Source: Mycolicibacterium moriokaense (GTDB lineage Bacteria > Actinomycetota > Actinomycetes > Mycobacteriales > Mycobacteriaceae). Taken from it: a stretch of 64,000 bases of DNA. The notes below the pieces were generated by a model that was not told where the DNA came from, did no database searches, and was given only the letters and a program-made list of their open reading frames with translations. The stretch's first letter is position 1; each line of letters starts with the position of its first letter. The position numbers were made by a program, and so were the translations under genes. This document shows, in pieces, positions 8,822 through 15,594 of the stretch. Where the stretch lies: NCBI RefSeq assembly GCF_003347205.1, contig NZ_QQBJ01000004.1:186001-250000 (forward strand), in the 5' to 3' direction.

Positions 8822-9226
8822 ATGGATACACGAAAGATCGTCGCCGGGGCGCTGCTGTCCGCCGGCGTCGCACTGGCCGGTCTCGGGCTGGCCGACGGCA
8901 CCGCACAGGCCCTGCCCGGCGGTCCCTTACCGCTGAGCTCGTGGCCCGGCTGCCCAGAAGACAACCCGTCGGGCCCGTGCCGCTGGTGCCCGGGAGATCC
9001 GCCGGTGCAGACCGGCAATCTCCGGGTGAACCCCGTGGTCTGGGACAACAACGTCTGCCACACCTACTGGTACGTCTACCACGGCCAGGGCAACGTGGCG
9101 TCGAACATCTTCGAGGGCGAGGCCCCGCCGGCACCGCCCCCGCCACCGCCGAACCTGACCCCGCCGCTGCCGCCGGGGTGGTGCTGGTCGCTGTTCCTGC
9201 CGACGACCAGCTGCCCCAACGGCTAG
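8822..9226 (+). CDS. Secreted proline-rich small protein
   Basis: Protein of 134 residues with a clear Sec signal peptide: positively charged MDTRKIV, hydrophobic AGALLSAGVALAGLGLADG, then cleavage near AQA-LPGG (about residue 30). The mature part has six cysteines in pairs (WPGCPED, GPCRWCPGD, VCHTYW, GWCWSL, SCPNG), suggesting disulfides. A proline run of about nine residues lies near position 105. Homologous small secreted mycobacterial proteins have no known activity. It is convergent with the next gene, with stops overlapping by four bases (ctag). Confidence 0.8.
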   Translation: MDTRKIVAGALLSAGVALAGLGLADGTAQALPGGPLPLSSWPGCPEDNPSGPCRWCPGDPPVQTGNLRVNPVVWDNNVCHTYWYVYHGQGNVASNIFEGEAPPAPPPPPPNLTPPLPPGWCWSLFLPTTSCPNG

Positions 9227-9633
9227 GTCTCGTCCCGGCGGTCGCGCAAGTAATCCGAGAGCGTGTAGCGCTGACCCGATCTGCGTCGGCGCTCGGCTTC
9301 CTCGACGGCGAGCTTGCGCTCGGCCGCCGGAGCATGCACCAGCTCGCGATACAGGTCGTTGTCGACGGCGTACACGCCGGGTACCGGCTCGCGCAGGTGG
9401 CGACGGTAGATGTCGTCGGCGTGGGAGAGGGGATCCACGCCGACGCTCTGGCGTCTCTTGAATTCCTCCCCCAGCCGATCGAGCGCTTCGCGGTCGCTGG
9501 CACCCGACACCGACCAGTCCGCGCCTGGGTAGAACGCGGTCCAGGTGTCGCCGTCGGCGTGGACCTGCGGCTCCATGTGAAACGCGTACTGGCGGACGTC
9601 GTCTGATGGGTCACCGTCGAAAGAAGAGGTCAT
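9223..9633 (-). CDS. Conserved hypothetical protein (136 aa)
   Basis: Cytosolic protein with a well-placed ribosome-binding site (GGAGG eight to twelve bases before ATG 9633). The first half contains DGDTWTAFYPGADWSVSGASDREALDRLGEEF, a strand-strand-helix layout reminiscent of HicB-type domains but without a HicA partner nearby. The second half is helical and charged (ERKLAVEEAERRRRSG). I cannot assign a function. It may form an operon with the gene at 9656-10078, whose stop lies 22 bases upstream. Confidence 0.7.
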   Translation of the reverse strand: MTSSFDGDPSDDVRQYAFHMEPQVHADGDTWTAFYPGADWSVSGASDREALDRLGEEFKRRQSVGVDPLSHADDIYRRHLREPVPGVYAVDNDLYRELVHAPAAERKLAVEEAERRRRSGQRYTLSDYLRDRRDET

Positions 9634-9655
9634 CTCAGCCTCCTGCCGATCGCAT

Positions 9656-10078
9656 TCACGATCCCCCGGAATCGTCGGTCGGGCTCCAGTATGTGCCGAC
9701 GCTCAGGTCGGGATAGAGGACCGAACATCGGTAGTGGCCGAAAGTCCCGTTCGGTCTGAGACACCACACGATTGGCCCATCGGGGTAGGGCGCGTCGAGC
9801 ACCGGCCCGGCGGCGGGCAGTTCGTACCGCAATGAGCGAACGTGTTCGGCCAGTGCGGCACCTTCGCGTTGAACCGAGCCGACCACCTCGTTTGCGCCGG
9901 CTACCTGGGAACGGAGTGCCGAGAGGATCACGCGCTGCGCCGCGGGGGTCGTCGCGGCGGCGCCGGCTCGCGCGGTGGCCCGAATTCGGCCCGAGATCGC
10001 GTTGACGGCGCGGCCTGCTCGACTGCGACCACCACTCGGATGGCGGGCACCATGTCCGGAAACCTGATCGACGAGCAT
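9656..10078 (-). CDS. Hypothetical protein, possible DUF4226-like C-terminal half
   Basis: The frame is convincing at its C-terminal end: the helix TTPAAQRVILSALRSQVAG is followed by EVVGSVQREGAALAEHVRSL, and then a compact tail PIVWCLRPNGTFGHYRCSV with two cysteines. The helix resembles the second half of the DUF4226 family found near mycobacterial type VII genes (pattern recall only). The N-terminus is uncertain: ATG 10078 and TTG 10108 are possible, and the first 30 residues look atypical. A DUF4226 N-terminal-like segment instead reads on the opposite strand just upstream (10051-10264), so the gene may be rearranged or truncated. Confidence 0.5.
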   Translation of the reverse strand: MLVDQVSGHGARHPSGGRSRAGRAVNAISGRIRATARAGAAATTPAAQRVILSALRSQVAGANEVVGSVQREGAALAEHVRSLRYELPAAGPVLDAPYPDGPIVWCLRPNGTFGHYRCSVLYPDLSVGTYWSPTDDSGGS

Positions 10079-10264
10079 GAACGGCTCGTTTCCACGAATG
10101 CCCGCCAACTCACCGCGGCCGCACGGGTAGACGACACACTGCAGGCGCAGGTGGCGGCTGCGTTCACCACGGCGCGATGCGGCGCGCAGCGCCTGGATGC
10201 GGTGGCCGAGATCGATGGGCCCGGGGGAGCGGCGCCGTCACCGACCAGAGATTGTGCGTGCTGA
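10051..10264 (+). other. Opposite-strand open segment resembling a helical DUF4226 N-terminus
   Basis: From ATG 10051 a 70-codon frame reads helical sequence (LIDEHERLVSTNARQLT, LQAQVAAAFTTARCGAQ, RLDAVAEID) and then loses protein-like character before the stop at 10264. It is divergent to and overlaps the 5' end of the frame at 9656-10108. I cannot decide whether this is a real small gene, a gene fragment, or a chance shadow. Confidence 0.25.
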
Positions 10265-10404
10265 ACCGCTGTCTGCGCCAAGGCGCATTCCCACATGACG
10301 GACACCATCTGATTATCGATCCGTGCGCGGGCGGTTCTTTCACCAATTTCGTCGCCGATGGCGCCGACCTCACCTCGTCGTGCACGCGGAGTAGCGTCTC
10401 GCCG

Positions 10405-10728
10405 GTGACGGTCTACGCGCTGAACCTCTTCGACATCTCCGACCGCGGAGAGTACCTCGCGTACTCGAAGCGCTCACCGCAGGAGGTCGCCAAACACGGC
10501 GGCCGCCTCGTCGCCCTCGGACAGTTCCGCGAATCGGTCACCGGCGAGATCGCGCCGCGCACCGTACTGGTCCTCGTCGAGTGGGACTCGAAGGACGCGT
10601 TCGACAGCTACTGCAACGACCCGGATCTCGCAGATCTGCACGCCCACCGGGAGGACGGGACGTCGTCATACATCTGGCATCTGTTCGACCGGCTGGACGA
10701 CTTGCGGCCGCTGCTGAAACCGCAGTGA
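10405..10728 (+). CDS. DUF1330-like protein
   Basis: Protein of 107 residues of the dimeric alpha/beta-barrel type: VTVYALNLFDISDRGEYLAYSK, then GGRLVALGQFRESVTGEIAPRTV, VLVEWDSKDAFDSYCNDP and a C-terminal helix. This matches the usual DUF1330 layout and length. The reaction is unknown for the family. I chose GTG 10405 because residues upstream in the same frame are cysteine-rich and unlike the family. It is convergent with the FKBP gene, with a GC hairpin between the stops. Confidence 0.75.
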   Translation: MTVYALNLFDISDRGEYLAYSKRSPQEVAKHGGRLVALGQFRESVTGEIAPRTVLVLVEWDSKDAFDSYCNDPDLADLHAHREDGTSSYIWHLFDRLDDLRPLLKPQ

Positions 10729-10734
10729 CGTCGC

Positions 10735-10751
10735 CGCCGGCTCAGCCGGCG
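10735..10751. terminator. GC hairpin between convergent genes
   Basis: CGCCGGC and GCCGGCG arms surround a TCA loop. It sits between the stop of the DUF1330 gene and the stop of the FKBP gene, so it could terminate both. There is no T-run, as is common in mycobacteria. Confidence 0.5.
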
Positions 10752-10755
10752 CGGG

Positions 10756-11403
10756 TCACGTGGACGAGTCGAGGATCTTGATCGCGAAGACCAGCGTGTC
10801 GCCCTTCTGGATTCCGGCATCGGGCTGACCTTCGGGGTAGCCGTCGGCGGGGCTCATCGCGACACCGACCGTCGACCCGACCTTCTGTCCGGCGATCGCC
10901 TTCTGGAAGCCCGGCACCACCGCGTCGAGCGAGAACTGGGCGGGGGCGCCGCGTTCGTAACTGCTGTCGAACACGGTGCCGTCGCGTCCGTTGACCCCCA
11001 TGTAGCACACCGACACCGTCGCCGCGTCCGGCACCACCGGCCCGTCGCCGGCCTGCAGGGTGTGCACCTGGGTTTCGGTGACGCTGAAGGGGCCGGTCAC
11101 CTCGACGCCGGGCGCCGCGGTGTCGGTTGACCCGGTGACCGCGACGCTGCCGGTGGCCCCCGACAGGGTCCACTCGGGGCTGCCGCCGGGAGCCGGTGCC
11201 GCCGTTGGGCAGGTGGCGGCGGCAGCAGCCGTTTCGGGTGCCGCGGGGGCGGTCATCGGCGTACCCGAGGAGCTGCTGACTTCTTTGCTTGACGACGTGG
11301 TCGCCGACGAGGTGTCCGTGCCGGAGCCGCACCCGGCGAGCATGACGACGATCGACGCGGCAGCCGCCACAAACGCGGCGGGAGACATGCGGGAGGAATT
11401 CAC
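10756..11403 (-). CDS. FKBP-type peptidyl-prolyl isomerase lipoprotein
   Basis: Exported lipoprotein of about 215 residues. The N-terminus has a hydrophobic stretch with lipobox VMLAGC (cysteine near residue 26), followed by a Ser/Thr/Ala-rich linker. The C-terminal half carries an FKBP-like domain: VSVCYMGVNGRDGTVFDSSYERG, then AVVPGFQKAIAGQKVGSTVGVAM and DTLVFAIKIL, matching the FKBP core. It probably catalyses prolyl cis-trans isomerisation outside the membrane. GTG 11403 is chosen so that the signal peptide is complete; ATG 11388 is an alternative. Confidence 0.88.
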   Translation of the reverse strand: MNSSRMSPAAFVAAAASIVVMLAGCGSGTDTSSATTSSSKEVSSSSGTPMTAPAAPETAAAAATCPTAAPAPGGSPEWTLSGATGSVAVTGSTDTAAPGVEVTGPFSVTETQVHTLQAGDGPVVPDAATVSVCYMGVNGRDGTVFDSSYERGAPAQFSLDAVVPGFQKAIAGQKVGSTVGVAMSPADGYPEGQPDAGIQKGDTLVFAIKILDSST

Positions 11404-11472
11404 GGTCGCCACGCTACAGCCGCGTCGACGATGAGTTTTCGCTGCCATCGCGGTCTGCCGGATATGGGAACC

Positions 11473-12303
11473 ATGCCGTCGCACGGTCGGCTGCCGATCA
11501 ACGGGCTCGAGGTCTACTACGAGGTGTACGGCGACCTCGCCGTGTCGAAGCCGCCGTTGCTGTTGATCCCCGGCGCGTTCATGGGGACCGACTCGATGGC
11601 GACGTGGGCACGCGCCTTCGCCGAGGACCGCGCCGTCGTCGTGTTCGATCAACAGGGCCATGGCCGCACACCGGATGCATCGCGTGAGATGTCCTACGAG
11701 CAGTTCGCCGACGACGCAGCAGAGCTGTTGCGCGCCTTGAACATCGGCAGCGCCGACGTGATGGGCTACTCGCAGGGCGGCGGGGTGGCGCTGCAGGTCG
11801 CGATCCGTCACCCGTCGCTGGTGAACAAGTTGGTCTCGCTGTCGGCGACCTTCCGCAAGGACGGCTGGTATCCCTCGGTGTTCGACGCCATCGGGGGCCT
11901 GAGCGCCGAGGCCTTCGCCGGCACACCCGTCGAAAAGGCGTTCATGGCGCACACGCCGGACGCCGCGGCGTTCGACGCCTACCTCGAGAAGATGAAGACC
12001 TTGAACATCGACGACCAGGACATCAGCGAGGAGGCCATGCGGTCCATCGCGGCAAGGACGATGGTCATCGTCGGCGATGCGGACGGAGTGACGCTCGAGC
12101 ACGCGGTGGCCATGTTCAAGCTGCGCGGCGGAGGTGATGAGGAGGCGGCGGCGTCGGGGGTGTTGCAGGAAGCCCCGTCGGCCCGCCTGGCGGTTCTGCC
12201 GGCGATGTCGCACGTCGGCCTGTCCGGGCAGGCAGGTGTGCTGGTGCCGATGGTGACGTCGTTCCTCGACGACGAGCCACCGGCGACGCCGGATCTCTTC
12301 TGA
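11473..12303 (+). CDS. Alpha/beta fold hydrolase
   Basis: Hydrolase of 276 residues with a complete catalytic set: oxyanion stretch LLLIPGAFMG, nucleophile elbow GYSQGGG, acid in VGDADGV and histidine in MSHVGLSG. It belongs to the esterase/epoxide-hydrolase-like group; the substrate is unknown. ATG 11473 begins MPSHGRLPINGLEVYYEVYG, the usual N-terminus; ATG 11464 is nearby. It is divergent to the FKBP lipoprotein. A hairpin at 12333-12356 follows the stop. Confidence 0.87.
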   Translation: MPSHGRLPINGLEVYYEVYGDLAVSKPPLLLIPGAFMGTDSMATWARAFAEDRAVVVFDQQGHGRTPDASREMSYEQFADDAAELLRALNIGSADVMGYSQGGGVALQVAIRHPSLVNKLVSLSATFRKDGWYPSVFDAIGGLSAEAFAGTPVEKAFMAHTPDAAAFDAYLEKMKTLNIDDQDISEEAMRSIAARTMVIVGDADGVTLEHAVAMFKLRGGGDEEAAASGVLQEAPSARLAVLPAMSHVGLSGQAGVLVPMVTSFLDDEPPATPDLF

Positions 12304-12332
12304 CCCCGTCCCACTCTCAATTTAACGGGTAC

Positions 12333-12356
12333 CGGGGGTCTTGCGGCAAGCCCCCG
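12333..12356 (+). terminator. Hairpin terminator after the hydrolase gene
   Basis: CGGGGG...CCCCCG arms enclose a second arm pair CTTGC/GCAAG, with a bulged T. It lies 30 bases after the hydrolase stop and before arr. It is GC-rich with no T-run. Confidence 0.55.
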
Positions 12357-12424
12357 ATCATGACGCACAATCGTTCGGCCAGTGAGGAATCGCAAGGGAA
12401 TTAACGAATCACGGGGGATGAGAT

Positions 12425-12850
12425 ATGAACGCGCCTAAGCCTTTCGAAGTACATGAATCAGGTGCGCTTTTACACGGCACCAAGGCCGACCTCGCGGTGG
12501 GCGACTTCCTGGTCCCGGGCCGGCCGATGAACTACGACAACAATCGCATCGGCAACCACGTGTACGTCACCTACACGTTGGACGCCGCGGTGTGGGGAGC
12601 CGAACTGGCCGCCGGCGACGCTCCTGGCCGCATCTACATCGTCCATGCGCAGGGTCCGCTGGAGGACGACCCGAACGTGACCGACAAGAAGTTCCCGGGA
12701 AACCCGACCCGCTCGTACCGGACCCGCGAGCCGGTCGAAATCGTCGGGGAACTGACGGACTGGATCGGGCACACACCCGAGCAACTGCAGACCATGCGGG
12801 ATGCGTTGGCCGACCTGGCGCGTCGAGGACTGGACGTCGTCTACGACTGA
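12425..12850 (+). CDS. arr: Rifampin ADP-ribosyltransferase Arr
   Basis: Enzyme of 141 residues that transfers ADP-ribose from NAD+ to the C23 hydroxyl of rifamycins, inactivating them. It is the normal length of Arr and closely follows the mycobacterial pattern: FEVHESGALLHGTKADL, HVYVTYTLDAAVWGAELAAG, EDDPNVTDKKFPGNPTRSYR. The residues equivalent to His19, Tyr49 and Asp84 of the M. smegmatis enzyme are His17, Tyr47 and Asp82 here. The start ATG is preceded by GGGGGATGAG. It stands alone. In other mycobacteria arr responds to WhiB7; I do not identify a clear WhiB7 site here. Confidence 0.96.
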   Translation: MNAPKPFEVHESGALLHGTKADLAVGDFLVPGRPMNYDNNRIGNHVYVTYTLDAAVWGAELAAGDAPGRIYIVHAQGPLEDDPNVTDKKFPGNPTRSYRTREPVEIVGELTDWIGHTPEQLQTMRDALADLARRGLDVVYD

Positions 12851-12883
12851 GACGACCGGCCAGGCCCGCGGCCCCGCGGCTTG

Positions 12884-12929
12884 ACTTTCCCGCCTGGAAA
12901 GTGGAGTCTTACTTTCCATGTGGGAAAGT
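12884..12929 (+). promoter_or_regulatory. Twin 19-bp operators with overlapping promoter
   Basis: Two copies of ACTTTCC-N5-GGAAAGT occur at 12884-12902 and 12911-12929, 27 bp centre to centre. TTGACT (12881-12886) and GAGTCT (12904-12909) are a possible -35/-10 pair with 17-bp spacing. The second copy contains ATG 12918, the start of the next gene, so the transcript may be leaderless and the site would block initiation. The likely ligand is the winged-helix regulator encoded at 13403. Confidence 0.7.
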
Positions 12930-13406
12930 AGCGAAGGGATTGACCAGAACATCACGTCGGACGACGCGCGCGCCGCATTGGACGCCGTGGACCGCGCCAA
13001 GGCACACATCGCCGATGAGGTGGGCCTGCCGCGGTGGTACTGGTGGCTGTTGGCGGCAGCCTGGGTCGCCCTCGGGGTGATCGGCGATCTCGGCCCGCAG
13101 TGGCTGGTCATCGGCGCCACCGTCGGATTCGGCGCTCTTCACTCGATCGTCGCGTCACGCCGCCTGGACGGCCGCCGCAGGACCGACCGACTTCAGGTCC
13201 GCGCCGAAACCGTGGGCAGGCGGATACCGCTCGTGGTCATCGGGATGCTGCTCGCGCTCGTCGCCGTGACGATCGCGGCGGGATTCGCCCTTGGCGCAGA
13301 CGGAGCGCGGCATCCCGGAATCGGAGCGGCGGTATTCGTCGCAGCCATCGTCGGACTGGGCGGGCCCGAGATTCTGCGGGTTCTGTGCCGGTGGGTCCAT
13401 GCATGA
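12918..13406 (+). CDS. Small membrane protein paired with a winged-helix regulator
   Basis: Protein of 162 residues. An N-terminal cytosolic helix (TSDDARAALDAVDRAKAHIADEVG) precedes PRWYWWLLAAAWVALGVIGDLG, a second helix, a basic loop (RRLDGRRRTDRL) and two C-terminal helices. This arrangement is typical of actinobacterial membrane proteins encoded next to a MarR/PadR-like regulator. The only plausible in-frame start is ATG 12918, which lies inside an operator. The stop overlaps the regulator start (ATGA). Function is unknown. Confidence 0.8.
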   Translation: MWESSEGIDQNITSDDARAALDAVDRAKAHIADEVGLPRWYWWLLAAAWVALGVIGDLGPQWLVIGATVGFGALHSIVASRRLDGRRRTDRLQVRAETVGRRIPLVVIGMLLALVAVTIAAGFALGADGARHPGIGAAVFVAAIVGLGGPEILRVLCRWVHA

Positions 13407-13726
13407 CGACGACGCCGCGCTTTGACGAATTGATCCACCCGAGCACGCGGCTGTCCCTGGTCGCCGTGCTGGCCGCGGTGGACTGGGTCGAGTTCTCCTA
13501 CCTCAAAGAGTCACTGCAGATGTCGGATTCGGCCTTGTCGAAGCAGCTGTCCATCCTGGAAGACGCGGGGTATGTCACGACCGAACGCCGCCTGACGGCC
13601 AGCCGCCGCAAGGTGTACGCCAGGCTCACCGACGCCGGCCGTACCGCGTTCGAGGGTCACGTCGCCGCTTTACGCGCGATTGTCGACCGCCCAGTGATCA
13701 GAGAAGGGGTCGACGTCAAGGAGTGA
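13403..13726 (+). CDS. Winged-helix transcriptional regulator (MarR/ArsR-like)
   Basis: DNA-binding protein of 107 residues. The recognition region is YLKESLQMSDSALSKQLSILEDAGYV, followed by the wing TERRLTASRRKVYARLTDAGR. It fits the short one-domain winged-helix family (HTH_34 type) that often represses its own operon. It is translationally coupled to the upstream membrane gene (ATGA), and the twin palindromes at 12884-12929 are its likely target. The last 11 bases overlap the convergent TetR gene. Confidence 0.87.
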   Translation: MTTTPRFDELIHPSTRLSLVAVLAAVDWVEFSYLKESLQMSDSALSKQLSILEDAGYVTTERRLTASRRKVYARLTDAGRTAFEGHVAALRAIVDRPVIREGVDVKE

Positions 13727-14300
13727 TCCCGCCGGCGAACCGGTCAACGAGCAGTCCCAGGCGCTCCGAGTCGTAGCCGGAACGCAGGCGGCCGGCGCGG
13801 CCGAGGCTGATCAGTCCGTGCAGTGCGGACCACAACACCTCGGTGAGCGCGTCGGCGTCGTCGGCGTCCGCGACGAGGTCGACGGCTTGGCGCAGTTCGG
13901 CGAAGGCGGCCACCAGTTCGGGCGGCGTGTCCTCGGCGGCGAATCGTAAGGCGGTCGCCCGGGTGAACATGGCGTCGTAGACGGCCGGGTTGTCGCGGGC
14001 GAAATCGAGGTAGGCCTGCGCGACTCTCGCCAGGACGTCGTGGGCCGTGTCGGCGCCCAGTCGGGCGGCCCGTGTCACGTCCGCGAGTTCGCCGAATCCG
14101 TCGATGGCGATGGCATCGGCGATTTGTTCCATGCCGGCGAAGTGCTTGTAGAGGACCGGCTGGCTGTATTCGATCTCGGTGGACAGCCGGCGGGTGGTGA
14201 CAGCGTCCCAGCCTTCGGCCTCTGCCAACGTGCGCGCCGTCGTGATGATCAGCCGCCGGCGGGCCGAGCGCTCTCGCTCACGACGATTCTCGATGGCCAT
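13716..14300 (-). CDS. TetR family transcriptional regulator
   Basis: Regulator of 194 residues. The N-terminal helix-turn-helix reads RRLIITTARTLAEAEGWDAVTTRRLSTEIEYSQPVLYKHF, the standard TetR layout. The ligand domain includes a WHG-type C-terminus (LTEVLWSALHGLISLGRAGRL). It is divergent from the DUF1772 operon across 99 bp that hold a 27-bp palindrome, so it most likely represses both itself and that operon. The inducer is unknown. Confidence 0.92.
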   Translation of the reverse strand: MAIENRRERERSARRRLIITTARTLAEAEGWDAVTTRRLSTEIEYSQPVLYKHFAGMEQIADAIAIDGFGELADVTRAARLGADTAHDVLARVAQAYLDFARDNPAVYDAMFTRATALRFAAEDTPPELVAAFAELRQAVDLVADADDADALTEVLWSALHGLISLGRAGRLRSGYDSERLGLLVDRFAGGITP

Positions 14301-14310
14301 GCCTTATGGT

Positions 14311-14337
14311 AGCACCGCTAGAAGTTCTAGCAGTGCT
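14311..14337. promoter_or_regulatory. 27-bp TetR-type operator
   Basis: A central perfect palindrome GCTAGAA-G-TTCTAGC (14317-14331) is extended by outer arms AGCAC and GTGCT, with a single mismatched pair. It is placed between the divergent tetR gene (start 14300) and the operon starting at 14400. Confidence 0.8.
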
Positions 14338-14399
14338 ATTGCATAACCGAGCCGCAGGGGTTAGCGTTGCTAGCAGATCCAACCGAGGGGAGTTGCGCC

Positions 14400-14876
14400 A
14401 TGAATCTGGAGGTCGTCACCCGTGCCGCCGCACTGATCGCGGTGCTGGGCACCGCGGTGGTCTACGGCACCGACGTGTTCTGCGCCATCGTGATGCGACC
14501 GGCCTTGGCGGCGGTCGACGACCGTGCGCTGGTCGCGGTGACCGGAAACGTGCATCGGTACGGGGACCGGCGGATGCCCCTGCCCGGGGCACTCGGGGGA
14601 TTGGCCACCGCGACATGCGCGGTGGTGGCCGCCGCGACCGCGCACTGGGCGCAAGCCGTCGCGGCAGGCGCCGCCCTTGTCCTGCTGTTGATCTGGATAG
14701 TGCTGTACACACGGGTGAGCGCGCCGATCAATCGCCAACTGACGTTAGCCGCCGCTATTGGGCAGCCGCTGCCGGATGGCCGTGCGCTGCAAGCGAAGTG
14801 GGATCGAATCATCGGAGCGCGCGCCGTACTGCAAGGTCTGGCGGTGGCCGCACTGTGCGTGGCGTTGACGGTCTGA
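14400..14876 (+). CDS. DUF1772 (anthrone oxygenase-like) membrane protein
   Basis: Membrane protein of 158 residues with four helices: LIAVLGTAVVYGTDVFCAIVM, GGLATATCAVVAAATAHWAQ, AALVLLLIWIVLYTRV and LQGLAVAALCVALTV. The conserved family segment RVSAPINRQLT follows helix three. ATG 14400 is preceded by GAGGGG. It is the first gene of a three-gene operon facing tetR. Members are annotated anthrone oxygenase by distant similarity; activity here is unproven. Confidence 0.83.
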   Translation: MNLEVVTRAAALIAVLGTAVVYGTDVFCAIVMRPALAAVDDRALVAVTGNVHRYGDRRMPLPGALGGLATATCAVVAAATAHWAQAVAAGAALVLLLIWIVLYTRVSAPINRQLTLAAAIGQPLPDGRALQAKWDRIIGARAVLQGLAVAALCVALTV

Positions 14877-14881
14877 CATCG

Positions 14882-15199
14882 ATGTTTGCACTCAGGATCT
14901 ACACCCTGCGATCGGCGCAGGCACTGCAGTGGTATGCCGAGACTCATTGGGCCCGCCACCAGTCAACCTTCACGACATTCGGAGTCACCACCCATGGCGT
15001 GTGGACCGAGAGGAGTGGCGGTGCGAACCGTCTCGTCGCGCTGATCCAATACCCGCCGAGCGCCGACCCCGAACAACTGACGCGCCACATCATGGCCAGC
15101 GCGGAATTCGCCGCCGACATGGCCGGCTTCGACGCCGAAGAGATCGTCGACGTTGCGTCGGTACTTCTCGACCCGACATCGTTCTCACCCATTCACTGA
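14882..15199 (+). CDS. NIPSNAP family protein
   Basis: Protein of 105 residues with the dimeric alpha/beta-barrel signature: MFALRIYTLRSAQALQWYAE, then HWARHQSTFTTFGVTTHGVWT and RLVALIQYPPSADPEQLTRHI. The NIPSNAP fold is common in small oxygenase-like and aromatic-polyketide-related proteins. It starts five bases after the DUF1772 stop, so they are cotranscribed under the TetR operator. Confidence 0.82.
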   Translation: MFALRIYTLRSAQALQWYAETHWARHQSTFTTFGVTTHGVWTERSGGANRLVALIQYPPSADPEQLTRHIMASAEFAADMAGFDAEEIVDVASVLLDPTSFSPIH

Positions 15200-15216
15200 C
15201 CGCAGGAGTCCACGAC

Positions 15217-15594
15217 ATGACCGCCACGACCATCGCCTACGTGCTCGCCGGACTGATCGCCCTCGGCATCATCTTCATCGGCGCGCGTTTCCTCGTCGCG
15301 CCCCGCGTCGCCGCCGCCGGCTACGGGGTGCAAGCCGATCTCGGCCATCCGTCCGCCCGCGCCTACTTGAGCGTCAAGGGCATCCGCGACATCGCATCGG
15401 GGTTGGTTGTCGTGATCCTGATGGCTGCCGGTGCGAACCATCTGCTGGGCTGGGTGATACTGGCCGCCACCATCATTCCGCTCGCCGACGCGGCCATCGT
15501 GCTCCGCAACGGCGGCTCGAGGGCGGTCGCCCTGGGCGTGCACGGCGTCACCGCCGCGGTCATGCTCATCACGGCTGCGTTGCTGCTCACATAG
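15217..15594 (+). CDS. DUF4267 membrane protein
   Basis: Protein of 125 residues with three to four helices (TIAYVLAGLIALGIIFIGARFL, DIASGLVVVILMAAGANHLLGW, AAVMLITAALLLT) and the internal SVKGIRDIASGL block characteristic of DUF4267. GCAGGAG lies 7-13 bases before ATG 15217. It is the third gene of the TetR-controlled operon and is convergent with the next gene, overlapping by eight bases. Confidence 0.83.
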   Translation: MTATTIAYVLAGLIALGIIFIGARFLVAPRVAAAGYGVQADLGHPSARAYLSVKGIRDIASGLVVVILMAAGANHLLGWVILAATIIPLADAAIVLRNGGSRAVALGVHGVTAAVMLITAALLLT

